Assembly (NCBI RefSeq): GCF_002918555.1
Contig: NZ_PQMB01000001.1
Span: 124,087-188,086 of the forward strand
From: Citrobacter amalonaticus
GTDB lineage: Bacteria; Pseudomonadota; Gammaproteobacteria; Enterobacterales; Enterobacteriaceae
Direction of reading: 5' to 3'
Length of the DNA stretch: 64,000 bases
Below, piece by piece: positions 12,316 through 20,899 of this stretch; positions within the stretch are counted from its first letter, which is position 1, and each line of letters opens with the position of its first letter. The notes under the pieces were generated by a model, which was not told the DNA's origin, did not search any database, and was given only the letters and a program-made list of their open reading frames with translations. The position numbers and the translations under genes were made by a program.

Positions 12316-13023
12316 ATGTCAAACACGCCAATCGAGCTTAAAGGCAGTAGCTTCACCTTATCAGTGGTTCATTTGCACGAGGCAGAACCCGAGGTTATTC
12401 GTCAGGCGTTGGAAGACAAAATCGCTCAGGCACCGGCTTTTCTAAAGCATGCGCCGGTGGTCGTGAATGTGAGCGGCCTTGAGACTCCGGTAAACTGGCC
12501 GGTGTTACATAAGGTGGTTGCCTCCACAGGCCTGCGTATTATTGGCGTCAGCGGCTGTAAAGATGCCGGACTTAAGGCCGAAATTGACGAAATGGGCCTT
12601 CCTTTACTGACTGAAGGTAAAGAGAAAGTGGTGCGTTCTGCACCTGTTGAGGCTCCGGCCCCCGTCGCGCCGCCGCAAAACGTTACCCCCGTCACAAAAA
12701 CGCGATTAATTGACGTACCGGTTCGTTCCGGTCAGCGCATTTATGCACCACAATGTGATCTGATTGTTACAAGCCACGTCAGCGCCGGCGCAGAGCTTAT
12801 CGCTGACGGCAATATTCATGTCTATGGCATGATGAGAGGCCGCGCGCTGGCGGGAGCAAGCGGCGATCGGGAAGCGCAAATATTTTGTAGCCATCTGACG
12901 GCAGAACTGGTGTCTATCGCAGGTGTTTACTGGCTGAGTGATAAAATCCCGGCAGAATTTTATGGCAAAGCGGCCCGTCTGCGACTGGCAGAGAGCGCTT
13001 TGACCGTTCAACCGTTGAATTGA
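12316..13023 (+). CDS. minC: MinC, septum-site inhibitor
   Basis: The inhibitor that blocks FtsZ assembly away from midcell. The N-terminal domain (to about residue 105) is the FtsZ antagonist. A proline/alanine linker ([11 protein letters not shown]) leads into the C-terminal beta-helix ([29 protein letters not shown]), which binds MinD and dimerises. The ATG at 12316 (MSNTPIEL) gives 235 residues against 231 in E. coli; the extra residues are in the linker. A TTG five codons upstream is less likely. First gene of minCDE. Confidence 0.95.
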   Translation: MSNTPIELKGSSFTLSVVHLHEAEPEVIRQALEDKIAQAPAFLKHAPVVVNVSGLETPVNWPVLHKVVASTGLRIIGVSGCKDAGLKAEIDEMGLPLLTEGKEKVVRSAPVEAPAPVAPPQNVTPVTKTRLIDVPVRSGQRIYAPQCDLIVTSHVSAGAELIADGNIHVYGMMRGRALAGASGDREAQIFCSHLTAELVSIAGVYWLSDKIPAEFYGKAARLRLAESALTVQPLN

Positions 13024-13046
13024 TCCCTTTTTAACAAGGAATTTAT

Positions 13047-13859
13047 ATGGCACGCATTATTGTAGTTACTTCGGGTAAAGGGGGCGTTGGCAAGACCACC
13101 TCCAGCGCGGCCATCGCTACTGGTTTGGCCCAGAAGGGAAAGAAAACTGTCGTTATTGATTTTGATATCGGCCTGCGTAACCTCGACCTGATCATGGGTT
13201 GTGAGCGCCGCGTCGTTTACGATTTCGTCAACGTCATACAGGGCGATGCGACGCTTAATCAGGCGTTGATCAAGGACAAGCGTACTGAAAACCTCTTTAT
13301 TCTTCCCGCGTCGCAAACACGCGATAAAGATGCGCTGACCCGTGAAGGCGTCGCGAAGGTTCTTGATGATTTGAAGACAATGGGTTTTGATTTTATCGTC
13401 TGTGATTCCCCGGCAGGCATTGAGACCGGTGCGCTAATGGCACTCTATTTTGCTGACGAAGCCATTATCACCACCAACCCGGAAGTCTCCTCAGTGCGTG
13501 ACTCGGACCGTATTCTGGGTATTCTGGCGTCAAAATCACGCCGTGCCGAGAACGGTGAAGAGCCCATTAAAGAGCATCTGCTGTTGACCCGCTACAATCC
13601 AGGCCGCGTGAACAAGGGCGATATGCTCAGTATGGAAGACGTACTGGAGATCCTGCGGATCAAACTGGTGGGTGTAATCCCGGAAGATCAGTCAGTGCTG
13701 CGCGCCTCTAACCAGGGCGAGCCGGTGATTCTCGACATCAATGCTGATGCGGGTAAAGCGTACGCAGATACCGTGGAACGCCTGTTGGGAGAAGAACGTC
13801 CTTTCCGCTTCATCGAAGAAGAGAAGAAAGGTTTCCTCAAACGCCTGTTCGGAGGATAA
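13047..13859 (+). CDS. minD: MinD, septum-site ATPase
   Basis: A ParA-type ATPase that carries MinC to the membrane and oscillates pole to pole with MinE. The deviant Walker A motif reads SGKGGVGKTT at residues about 9-18. The C-terminus ends in the amphipathic membrane-targeting helix KKGFLKRLFGG. The length of 270 residues is identical to E. coli. It has an AAGGAA ribosome site, 23 bp after minC, and minE follows after 3 bp. Confidence 0.97.
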   Translation: MARIIVVTSGKGGVGKTTSSAAIATGLAQKGKKTVVIDFDIGLRNLDLIMGCERRVVYDFVNVIQGDATLNQALIKDKRTENLFILPASQTRDKDALTREGVAKVLDDLKTMGFDFIVCDSPAGIETGALMALYFADEAIITTNPEVSSVRDSDRILGILASKSRRAENGEEPIKEHLLLTRYNPGRVNKGDMLSMEDVLEILRIKLVGVIPEDQSVLRASNQGEPVILDINADAGKAYADTVERLLGEERPFRFIEEEKKGFLKRLFGG

Positions 13860-13862
13860 GTT

Positions 13863-14129
13863 ATGGCATTACTGGATTTTTTTCTCTCGCGGAAAAAGAG
13901 TACGGCTAACATCGCAAAAGAGCGTCTGCAGATCATTGTCGCGGAGCGCCGTCGCAGTGACGCTGAACCGCACTATTTGCCGCAGTTAAGAAAAGATATT
14001 CTTGAGGTCATCTGTAAGTATGTACAAATTGATCCTGAGATGGTGACAGTGCAACTTGAACAAAAAGACGGCGATATTTCTATCCTCGAACTTAACGTTA
14101 CGTTGCCGGAAGCCGAAGAGTCAAAATAA
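13863..14129 (+). CDS. minE: MinE, topological specificity factor
   Basis: The 88-residue activator of MinD ATPase that drives the Min oscillation and frees midcell from MinCD. The N-terminal [22 protein letters not shown] is the anti-MinCD and membrane-contact region; the C-terminal half is the topological specificity domain. It is 3 bp after minD, in the same operon, and ends at a strong terminator. Confidence 0.97.
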
Positions 14130-14156
14130 GCCGTTTGTAGTAAAATTCCTGGATTT

Positions 14157-14190
14157 AAAAAGGCAGAATATTCTGCCTTTTTTATTTTAT
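14157..14190 (+). terminator. minCDE terminator
   Basis: AAAAGGCAGAATATTCTGCCTTTT (14157-14180) is an almost perfect palindrome followed by more Ts. It closes the min operon and could also stop transcripts from the other strand. Confidence 0.85.
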
Positions 14191-14273
14191 GTGCTACACC
14201 ATGAATATATACATCAATTAATCACCGCGTATTGGTTTTATATACAGTGGTTTTTAAAGTCGCCGTGCGATCG

Positions 14274-15191
14274 TTATTCCGGAGAAAACTTAGGGTAGCG
14301 CTGCGAGAAATAGAGGCGAAGAAACTCGACGGTAATACGTACTTTGGCAGAAGCAGCGAGACGAGAAACATATACTGCCCAAATATTCGCGGGTTGATAA
14401 TAGTCCGGTAATATTTGCACCAGATGCCCGCTGGCGATGTTATCGCACACGTCCCACCAGGAGCGTAATGCAATGCCCTGTCCGTCCAGACACCATTGAT
14501 GCACAATCTCGCCATGATTGGACGACAGCGGTCCCGTTACCTTAATCGTGTGTGCCCCCTCTTTACTGTTCAGCTGCCACAGGCCAAACGGATGATCGCG
14601 CTCCTTAATCACCAGGCAGGGCAACGTTGCCAGCTCATCGAGCTGCTTTGGCATGTGATGTCGGGCAATGAACTCCGGTGAGGCACAGAGAATACGGTAG
14701 TTGGTTGCCAGCTTGCGGGCAATCAGATTGGGCGCGATGTCATCCCCGATGCGAATATCCAAATCGACGCCCTCTTGCGCCAGATCGACCAGCCGGTCCT
14801 CGACGTCAAAACGCAGTTCCAGCTGCGGATACTGTTTCGCCAGCGCCGACAGTGCAGGTGCGACAACCCGCCGCCCAAAACCAATACTGCTGATGATACG
14901 CAACATCCCTTGCGGCACCTGACGTGCATCGGACAGTTCATCCATCATCTGATCGACATCGTGCAGAATACGCTGCGCCCATTCGTAAATCCGCTCCCCT
15001 TCTTCAGTGATGGTCACCCGTCGGGTCGTTCTGTGCAGCAAAACCACGTTCAGCGTCTGTTCCAGTAGTGCAATACGCTTACTCACCCAGGCCGGAGAGG
15101 CGCCCAGCTCCTGGGCGACAGCGGCAAACCCGGCGCGTCGGGCGACCAGCATAAAGACGCGCAAATCATTCAGCAGCGGCAGATTATTCAT
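14274..15191 (-). CDS. dmlR: DmlR, LysR-type activator of D-malate use
   Basis: A 305-residue LysR-family regulator. The N-terminal helix-turn-helix is in FAAVAQELGASPAWVSKRIALLEQTL (residues about 22-47), with the effector domain after it (VDLDIRIGDD and the C-terminal VSRLAASAKVRITVEFLRLYF). In E. coli DmlR activates dmlA in response to D-malate. Here it is divergent from dmlA with about 100 bp between and an inverted repeat in the gap. Unlike E. coli K-12, the pair lies next to minE. Confidence 0.93.
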   Translation of the reverse strand: MNNLPLLNDLRVFMLVARRAGFAAVAQELGASPAWVSKRIALLEQTLNVVLLHRTTRRVTITEEGERIYEWAQRILHDVDQMMDELSDARQVPQGMLRIISSIGFGRRVVAPALSALAKQYPQLELRFDVEDRLVDLAQEGVDLDIRIGDDIAPNLIARKLATNYRILCASPEFIARHHMPKQLDELATLPCLVIKERDHPFGLWQLNSKEGAHTIKVTGPLSSNHGEIVHQWCLDGQGIALRSWWDVCDNIASGHLVQILPDYYQPANIWAVYVSRLAASAKVRITVEFLRLYFSQRYPKFSPE

Positions 15192-15211
15192 GATTCGTGT
15201 TTTATGTTTCT

Positions 15212-15232
15212 ACAGTTGAAGTGATTAACTGT
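15212..15232. promoter_or_regulatory. Inverted repeat, probable DmlR operator
   Basis: ACAGTT-N9-AACTGT is a perfect inverted repeat in the divergent dmlR-dmlA gap, 20 bp upstream of dmlR. Such interrupted dyads are typical of LysR-type binding sites. Assignment to DmlR is inference from position. Confidence 0.5.
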
Positions 15233-15294
15233 CAGTCAGTCAATTATAGGATGTCAGGTAAGTCAATTTTCCCCACTGATAAGTGAGACCTGGG

Positions 15295-16380
15295 ATGAAG
15301 AAAACCTTTCGTATTGCGGCAATTCCTGGAGATGGTATCGGTAAAGAGGTTTTACCTGAAGGAATCCGCGTGTTGCAGGCGGCCGCCGAACGCTGGGATC
15401 TGTCGCTTAGCATCGAGCAGATAGAATGGGCCAGCTGTGATTACTACGCGCGCCACGGGCAGATGATGCCCGATGACTGGCATCAACAGCTAATGCACTT
15501 TGATGCCATCTATTTTGGCGCCGTTGGCTGGCCAGAGACCGTACCCGATCACGTCTCGTTATGGGGATCGTTGCTGAAGTTTCGTCGTGAGTTCGATCAG
15601 TACGTCAACCTGCGCCCGGTTCGTCTCTTCCCTGGCGTACCCTGCCCGCTGGCGGGCAAGAAGCCAGGCGATATCAATTTCTGGGTCGTGCGCGAAAACA
15701 CCGAAGGTGAATACTCATCGCTCGGCGGCCGGGTAAATGCCGGAACAGAACATGAGGTGGTGATTCAGGAGTCGGTCTTTACCCGTCGCGGCGTGGATCG
15801 CATTTTGCGCTATGCGTTTGAACTGGCGCAAAGCCGCCCACGCAAAATCCTCACCTCCGCAACCAAATCAAACGGGCTGGCCATCAGTATGCCCTGGTGG
15901 GATGAGCGCGTGGCAGCGATGGCTCAGCACTATCCGCACATTCGCTGGGACAAACAGCATATTGATATTCTCTGCGCACGCTTTGTGATGCAGCCGGAAC
16001 GTTTTGACGTGGTGGTCGCCTCAAACCTGTTTGGCGACATCCTTTCGGATCTGGGACCGGCCTGTACTGGCACGATCGGCATTGCCCCTTCGGCGAATTT
16101 AAACCCGGAACGCACCTTCCCTTCACTGTTCGAACCCGTGCACGGATCGGCTCCGGATATTTACGGTAAGAACATCGCCAATCCGGTCGCCACTATCTGG
16201 GCTGGCGCGATGATGCTTGATTTCCTCGGGGATGGCGATGCCCGTTACCGGGCAGCGCATGACGGAATTATGGCCGCTATTGAGAAGGTTATCGCCGGAG
16301 GTCCGAAAACGCCGGATCTGAAAGGCACCGCCTCCACACAACAAATGGCAGAGGCTATCTGTCAGGCATTGAGCCAATAA
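15295..16380 (+). CDS. dmlA: DmlA, D-malate dehydrogenase (decarboxylating)
   Basis: An NAD- and Mn-dependent beta-decarboxylating dehydrogenase. It converts D-malate to pyruvate and CO2 and allows growth on D-malate. It belongs to the isocitrate/isopropylmalate dehydrogenase fold: IPGDGIGKEVLPEG at the start, RENTEGEYSSLGG in the middle, and the metal/cofactor blocks NLFGDILSDLG and EPVHGSAPDIYGKNIANP. The ATG at 15295 gives 361 residues as in E. coli; a GTG four codons upstream is possible. It is followed directly by rnd; yeaVWX, which lie between them in E. coli, are missing. Confidence 0.95.
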   Translation: MKKTFRIAAIPGDGIGKEVLPEGIRVLQAAAERWDLSLSIEQIEWASCDYYARHGQMMPDDWHQQLMHFDAIYFGAVGWPETVPDHVSLWGSLLKFRREFDQYVNLRPVRLFPGVPCPLAGKKPGDINFWVVRENTEGEYSSLGGRVNAGTEHEVVIQESVFTRRGVDRILRYAFELAQSRPRKILTSATKSNGLAISMPWWDERVAAMAQHYPHIRWDKQHIDILCARFVMQPERFDVVVASNLFGDILSDLGPACTGTIGIAPSANLNPERTFPSLFEPVHGSAPDIYGKNIANPVATIWAGAMMLDFLGDGDARYRAAHDGIMAAIEKVIAGGPKTPDLKGTASTQQMAEAICQALSQ

Positions 16381-16392
16381 TCCCTGACAACA

Positions 16393-16425
16393 AAACGGGA
16401 GCGCCCGGCTCCCGTTTCCACTCTT
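16393..16425 (+). terminator. dmlA terminator
   Basis: AAACGGGAGC-GCCCG-GCTCCCGTTT (16393-16417) is a ten-pair stem between the convergent dmlA and rnd stops. The T-tract on the plus strand is weak (CCACTCTTTAC), so efficiency is uncertain. On the minus strand, the A-run before it gives TTGTTGTC. Confidence 0.65.
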
Positions 16426-17552
16426 TACTGCGGATATTCCTGTAACAAATTATGCAGCTTTTCCGCCATCAACTCCGCACGCCAGCCGGAGATGAGCTCC
16501 GGGTGTGAGTGCTGCGGCTTTAACTTCCAGTGCCAGTTGAGGAGCTGGTTAATCTGGCGACGTGAGGCCAGCAGTTCTGCACTCACGTTGTGGGCTGCAC
16601 TGACCTCTGCAACCAGCGCCTTAATCGCTTTAAAAGCTTTGCGGTAGCCCGGCATATCCATCAGATTCAGCAGGGGTTCAGGTAACGCCTCTTCCGGCAG
16701 CGCCTGTGCTTTTGCCACCAGTGAGATCAGCGTCTTCCCGTGGAAACGAATTTCGCTCCCGGAAAGCCCCAGGCTGTCCAGTTCACCCAGGCTGCCGGGC
16801 ATGTAACGCGCCACGGCCCACAGGTGTTCTTCACGTACCACGAAATTAACGGCCAGATCGCGCTCACGCGCTTTGCGCAGACGCCAGTCGGCCAGCAGTT
16901 GCAGGCAGGCCAGCTGGCGGGTACGCAGCTGCCAGGCGTTGGTGATATCGCGCCAGGCATCTTCTGGCGCCAGGATCTCCTGACGCCGGTTCTGCATCAG
17001 GCGGCATTCGTCCAGCGCCGCGGGCAGCCAGCCAGAGGTTTCCGTTTCAACCATCAGCTTACGGGTAATGGGTAACAGGTACCAGACATCCGCCGCGGCA
17101 TACTCGCACTGGCGCTCGGTTAGCGGGCGCGCCAGCCAGTCGGTACGGGATTCGCTCTTGTCGAGCGCCACGCCGGTGTACTCTTCCACCATTGACGCAA
17201 ATCCCCACGACAGCGGACGCCCACAAAACGCCGCCAGAATTTGCGTGTCAATCAGCGGCTGCGGCAGCTCGCCAAAGGTGTTAAGAAACACTTCCAGATC
17301 TTCACTGCCCGCATGCAGAAACTTGGTGATGGCTGCGTCACGCAGAATAGCCTTCAGCGGCGACCAGTCGGTAATGCCGTGTGGATCGATAAGCGCAAGA
17401 TGCTCACCATCAAACAGCTGGATCAGCCCCAGTTGGGGGTAATAGGTGCGCGTACGGACGAACTCCGTATCAAGGGCAATTGCCGGAAAGGCACGAACAG
17501 CTTCGCACAGGCTCGCCAGCGCGTCGTCCGTGGTGATCATTTGGTAATTCAA
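16425..17552 (-). CDS. rnd: Rnd, ribonuclease D
   Basis: A 3'-5' exoribonuclease of the DEDDy type that trims tRNA precursors and other small RNAs. Exo I is in ALDTEFVRTRTYYP (Asp and Glu near residues 28-30) and Exo III has YAAADVWYLLPI with the catalytic tyrosine. C-terminal HRDC domains follow from about residue 210. The length of 375 residues equals E. coli. It lies downstream of fadD on the same strand, but a terminator separates them. Confidence 0.95.
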   Translation of the reverse strand: MNYQMITTDDALASLCEAVRAFPAIALDTEFVRTRTYYPQLGLIQLFDGEHLALIDPHGITDWSPLKAILRDAAITKFLHAGSEDLEVFLNTFGELPQPLIDTQILAAFCGRPLSWGFASMVEEYTGVALDKSESRTDWLARPLTERQCEYAAADVWYLLPITRKLMVETETSGWLPAALDECRLMQNRRQEILAPEDAWRDITNAWQLRTRQLACLQLLADWRLRKARERDLAVNFVVREEHLWAVARYMPGSLGELDSLGLSGSEIRFHGKTLISLVAKAQALPEEALPEPLLNLMDMPGYRKAFKAIKALVAEVSAAHNVSAELLASRRQINQLLNWHWKLKPQHSHPELISGWRAELMAEKLHNLLQEYPQ

Positions 17553-17575
17553 ATCGTGTTCTCTTAGGTTTGCGC

Positions 17576-17602
17576 CAAAAAAACGCCGGATTCACCGGCG
17601 CC
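17576..17602 (-). terminator. fadD terminator
   Basis: On the minus strand, GGCGCCGGTGAATCCGGCGT forms a stem around a TGAA loop, followed by a run of seven Ts (complement of 17577-17583). It stands between fadD and rnd. Confidence 0.8.
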
Positions 17603-17637
17603 TTATGATGACTGACTTATAACCAGGTTCTTAACGT

Positions 17638-19323
17638 TCAGCCTTTATTGTCCACTCTGCTGCACGCTTCGTCACGTAATTCTCGTCGCAAAATTTTACC
17701 AACATTGGATTTCGGCAGCTCGTCGCGGAACTCCACCAGCTTCGGAACCTTATAGCCCGTCAGCTGACGGCGGCAAAATGTCACCAGCGCTTCATCGGTA
17801 AGGCCCGGATCTTTTTTCACCACAAACAGCTTAACCGCCTCACCGCTGCTGCCGGATGGTACCCCTACCGCCGCAACTTCCAGCACGCCCGGATGCTGCA
17901 TCACCACATCTTCAATTTCATTCGGATAGACGTTAAAACCGGAAACCAGAATCATGTCCTTCTTGCGATCGACGATACGCAGGAATCCTTCATCGTCCAC
18001 CACCGCAATGTCACCCGTATGCAACCAGCCGCCTTTAATGATTTCGTCGGTGGCATCAGGGCGTTGCCAGTAACCCAGCATCACCTGCGGCCCCTTAACG
18101 CACAGTTCGCCGGGCTGATCCGGTGGCACTTCGTTATCATCATCGTCCACCAGTTTGGCTTCGGTTGACGGAACCGGTAAACCGATACTGCCGCTGTGAT
18201 AATCGATATCGTACGGGTTAACGCTGACCAGCGGCGAACACTCGGTCAGTCCGTACCCTTCCAGCAGATACTGTCCGGTGAGTTTCACCCAACGCTCGGC
18301 CACCGCCTGCTGTACCGGCATACCGCCGCCCGCCGAAAGGTGTAACGTAGAGAAATCCAGCTGCTGGAACTCTTTGTTATTCAGGAGCGCGTTAAACAGC
18401 GTATTGACGCCACTCATCGCCGTAAAAGGATATTTTGCCATTTCTTTAACAAGCCCCGGAATGTCTCGCGGGTTAGTGATCAACAGATTCTGACCACCCA
18501 GCTCAATAAACAGCAAACAGTTCATGGTAAGGGCAAAAATGTGGTACAGCGGCAGCGCGGTAACCACCAGCTCTTTACCTTCGTGCAACAGCGGTCCGTA
18601 GGTGGCTTTCACCTGCTCAAGGTTAGCCAGCATATTGCGGTGGGTCAGCATCGCCCCTTTCGCCACGCCGGTTGTACCACCGGTATACTGCAAAAAGGCG
18701 AGATCCTGACTGACCACTTCTGGCTTTACATACTGCATGCGATAACCTGCGTGCAGCGCCCTGCGAAAGGAGATCGCATCCGGCAGATGGTATTTTGGTA
18801 CCAGCCGCTTGATGTACTTCACGACGAAATTCACTACCGTGCCTTTTGCCGTAGAGAGCTGATCGCCCATCCGGGTCAGGATCACATGCTTAACGGCGGT
18901 GTTCTCAACCACCTTTTCCAGGGTATGTGCAAAGTTGGAAACGATCACAATCGCTGCCGCACCGCTGTCGTTGAGTTGGTGTTCAAGCTCACGCGGGGTA
19001 TACAGCGGGTTGACGTTAACCACAATCATGCCAGCGCGTAAAATACCAAACAACGCAACGGGATACTGCAACAGATTCGGCATCATCAGGGCAACACGAT
19101 CGCCTTTTTTAAGCCCCAGACCTTGCTGCAAATAGGCTGCAAATGCCCGACTACGCTCCTCCAGCTTGCGGAAAGTCATCACCTCGCCCATGTTAACAAA
19201 GGCAGGCTGATCGGCATAACGCGTTACGGCATGCTCAAATAATTCCACCAGGGACTGATAACGGTCAGGATTGATCTCCGCAGGAACATCTGCGGGATAA
19301 CGGTTTAGCCAAACCTTCTTCAA
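17638..19323 (-). CDS. fadD: FadD, long-chain fatty-acyl-CoA synthetase
   Basis: Activates long-chain fatty acids with ATP and CoA as they are taken up, the entry step of beta-oxidation. It also produces the acyl-CoA that inactivates FadR. The AMP-binding motif [14 protein letters not shown] is near residues 212-225. The acyl-CoA synthetase signature is in [17 protein letters not shown] and [16 protein letters not shown] (residues about 430-465). The TTG at 19323 ([13 protein letters not shown]), with GAGGTGA just upstream, gives 561 residues as in E. coli, which also uses TTG. A longer frame to 19389 is rejected. Confidence 0.96.
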   Translation of the reverse strand: MKKVWLNRYPADVPAEINPDRYQSLVELFEHAVTRYADQPAFVNMGEVMTFRKLEERSRAFAAYLQQGLGLKKGDRVALMMPNLLQYPVALFGILRAGMIVVNVNPLYTPRELEHQLNDSGAAAIVIVSNFAHTLEKVVENTAVKHVILTRMGDQLSTAKGTVVNFVVKYIKRLVPKYHLPDAISFRRALHAGYRMQYVKPEVVSQDLAFLQYTGGTTGVAKGAMLTHRNMLANLEQVKATYGPLLHEGKELVVTALPLYHIFALTMNCLLFIELGGQNLLITNPRDIPGLVKEMAKYPFTAMSGVNTLFNALLNNKEFQQLDFSTLHLSAGGGMPVQQAVAERWVKLTGQYLLEGYGLTECSPLVSVNPYDIDYHSGSIGLPVPSTEAKLVDDDDNEVPPDQPGELCVKGPQVMLGYWQRPDATDEIIKGGWLHTGDIAVVDDEGFLRIVDRKKDMILVSGFNVYPNEIEDVVMQHPGVLEVAAVGVPSGSSGEAVKLFVVKKDPGLTDEALVTFCRRQLTGYKVPKLVEFRDELPKSNVGKILRRELRDEACSRVDNKG

Positions 19324-19395
19324 ATCATCACCTCTAAAATGCGTGTTCGTCGTCATCTCAACCCCAGATAATAAACATACCGTTAACATAATATT

Positions 19396-19412
19396 AACTC
19401 AGCGTACCAGTT
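19396..19412. promoter_or_regulatory. FadR-type operator upstream of fadD
   Basis: Read on the minus strand the 17-mer is AACTGGTACGCTGAGTT, close to the FadR consensus AACTGGTCNGACCAGTT. It is about 75 bp upstream of the fadD TTG. FadR repression of fadD is established in E. coli; the exact site here is inferred. Confidence 0.7.
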
Positions 19413-19527
19413 TATTAATCACTCAACTGAAAGGTTGCGAAGCACGTCACTATTTATTTTTCTTATATCCGTATGAATGCAGAAACAGCGGACCAGCCGC
19501 TGTTTCTTTTAATTATAAAACAAAGAG

Positions 19528-20109
19528 TTACTCAGTTACGATAGTCTGAACCTGCGCGGGGCCAGGGTTATACCATCCCCACCCACCATAGCCATACGGC
19601 CAGCCGCGTCCGCCATAAAACCACGGATCGACAGGCTGCGGAGGCAACACCACCTGCTGGGTAAGCCGCCAGCGCTTATAACCATTGACCTGCATAGTCA
19701 TAAACTTGTACGGCGTATTGCCCACTTTGCCATCCTCCGTCCCGGTGATGGGGCCGACGACGGTCACCAGCTGTCCACGAAAATCAACCGGATCGAGGAA
19801 GCCATTCACATTGGCAAAAATTCGCCCACGGGAAGGTTCCCCCAGAACCGGGCGCGCTCCGCTATCAAGCGGCACGGTGGCAATTTCCAGACGGGTTTTG
19901 CCCTGCTGGTTTTGAATATCCACCACTTTCCCGCCAAAACGCGCTTCCTGACCCACATAAAGCTGCGGAGCATTCATCACCCGCGCCAGATCCTGCTGCG
20001 GCGTTGGGCTGGAGCCCTTAATCGCATCCGGAACGGTAACGCAACCGCTCAGCATCAGCGCAATCGCGCCTGCCAGCATGCCTTTAATCATCTGTTTTTG
20101 AACCGCCAT
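19528..20109 (-). CDS. yeaY: YeaY, Slp-family outer-membrane lipoprotein
   Basis: A 193-residue lipoprotein related to starvation protein Slp. The signal peptide is followed by the lipobox LMLSGCVT, with the acylated cysteine near residue 23. Residue +2 is Val, which allows outer-membrane sorting. The C-terminus is rich in glycine, tryptophan and tyrosine ([19 protein letters not shown]). In E. coli yeaY belongs to the sigma-E envelope stress set; its biochemical role is unknown. It lies between fadD and tsaB on the same strand. Confidence 0.92.
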   Translation of the reverse strand: MAVQKQMIKGMLAGAIALMLSGCVTVPDAIKGSSPTPQQDLARVMNAPQLYVGQEARFGGKVVDIQNQQGKTRLEIATVPLDSGARPVLGEPSRGRIFANVNGFLDPVDFRGQLVTVVGPITGTEDGKVGNTPYKFMTMQVNGYKRWRLTQQVVLPPQPVDPWFYGGRGWPYGYGGWGWYNPGPAQVQTIVTE

Positions 20110-20146
20110 GATGCGACTCCTTTTTCTCAGCGCATATCACTGAGAT

Positions 20147-20842
20147 TCATTCTTTACCGGGAAGTTTCTTCCATGCGACGTTGTTACGCAAATAAACCGG
20201 TTCAGCCTGCTCAACGGCGACCGTTTTACCTGTCGCCAGCATCTGGCAGGCGATGGGTAACATATCTTCCGCTGCCGGTAACAGGACGTCACCGTCGGTC
20301 AGCGTCAGGCCACATTTGTCACCCAGCGTCGGCCAGGCGGGCCAGCCGGTACCAACGGTCACCCATTCTCCACAGAGCTGTCCGAGACGTTCAGCGACCT
20401 GTTCAGGTTTCAGTACCGCTTCGCTCTCTTCCCCGTGCCAGATGCCGTTTTCATCGCGCTGATATTCCGCCCAGTAGACTTCCCCCATTCGAGCGTCAAT
20501 AGCCGCCAGCACGCGGGTGGCGCCGGTTTTACGCCAGGCGCCCTGCGCCATCGTAGCGAGCGTGGAGACACCGATCATCGGCAATTCCGCTCCCAGCGCC
20601 AGCCCCTGAGCAATGCCAATACCGATGCGCACGCCGGTAAAACTGCCCGGCCCGCGGCCATAGGCCAGGGCATTAATATCAGTCAGGGTGACGCCACCGG
20701 TGCTCAGGATCGCCTGAACCATTGGCAGGATTCGTTGAGTATGTTCTCGTGGGCAAAGCTCAAAATGAGCATTGATAGTACCGTCATTCCACAGAGCAAC
20801 AGAACACGCTTCTGTGGCGGTATCGATAGCCAGAATTCGCAT
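20147..20842 (-). CDS. tsaB: TsaB (YeaZ), tRNA t6A-modification scaffold
   Basis: Partner of TsaD, TsaE and TsaC in making threonylcarbamoyladenosine at position 37 of ANN-decoding tRNAs. It has an ASKHA-type fold but is catalytically inactive and acts as a dimerisation scaffold for TsaD. The N-terminus [18 protein letters not shown] and the block [23 protein letters not shown] near residues 62-84 are diagnostic. It has 231 residues as in E. coli. Essential in E. coli. It is 57 bp downstream of yoaA on the same strand. Confidence 0.95.
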   Translation of the reverse strand: MRILAIDTATEACSVALWNDGTINAHFELCPREHTQRILPMVQAILSTGGVTLTDINALAYGRGPGSFTGVRIGIGIAQGLALGAELPMIGVSTLATMAQGAWRKTGATRVLAAIDARMGEVYWAEYQRDENGIWHGEESEAVLKPEQVAERLGQLCGEWVTVGTGWPAWPTLGDKCGLTLTDGDVLLPAAEDMLPIACQMLATGKTVAVEQAEPVYLRNNVAWKKLPGKE

Positions 20843-20899
20843 GGGTCTTCGTGCTTAGATCAATAAAATGGCGCGCATCTTATCATACTCCGTAACAAA

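Noticed and set aside
19482-19506. Strong hairpin GAAACAGCGG/CCGCTGTTTC after yeaY
   Set aside because: The T-tract follows on the plus strand, but the neighbouring genes run on the minus strand, so it is not a clear terminator for either. Kept out of the feature list.
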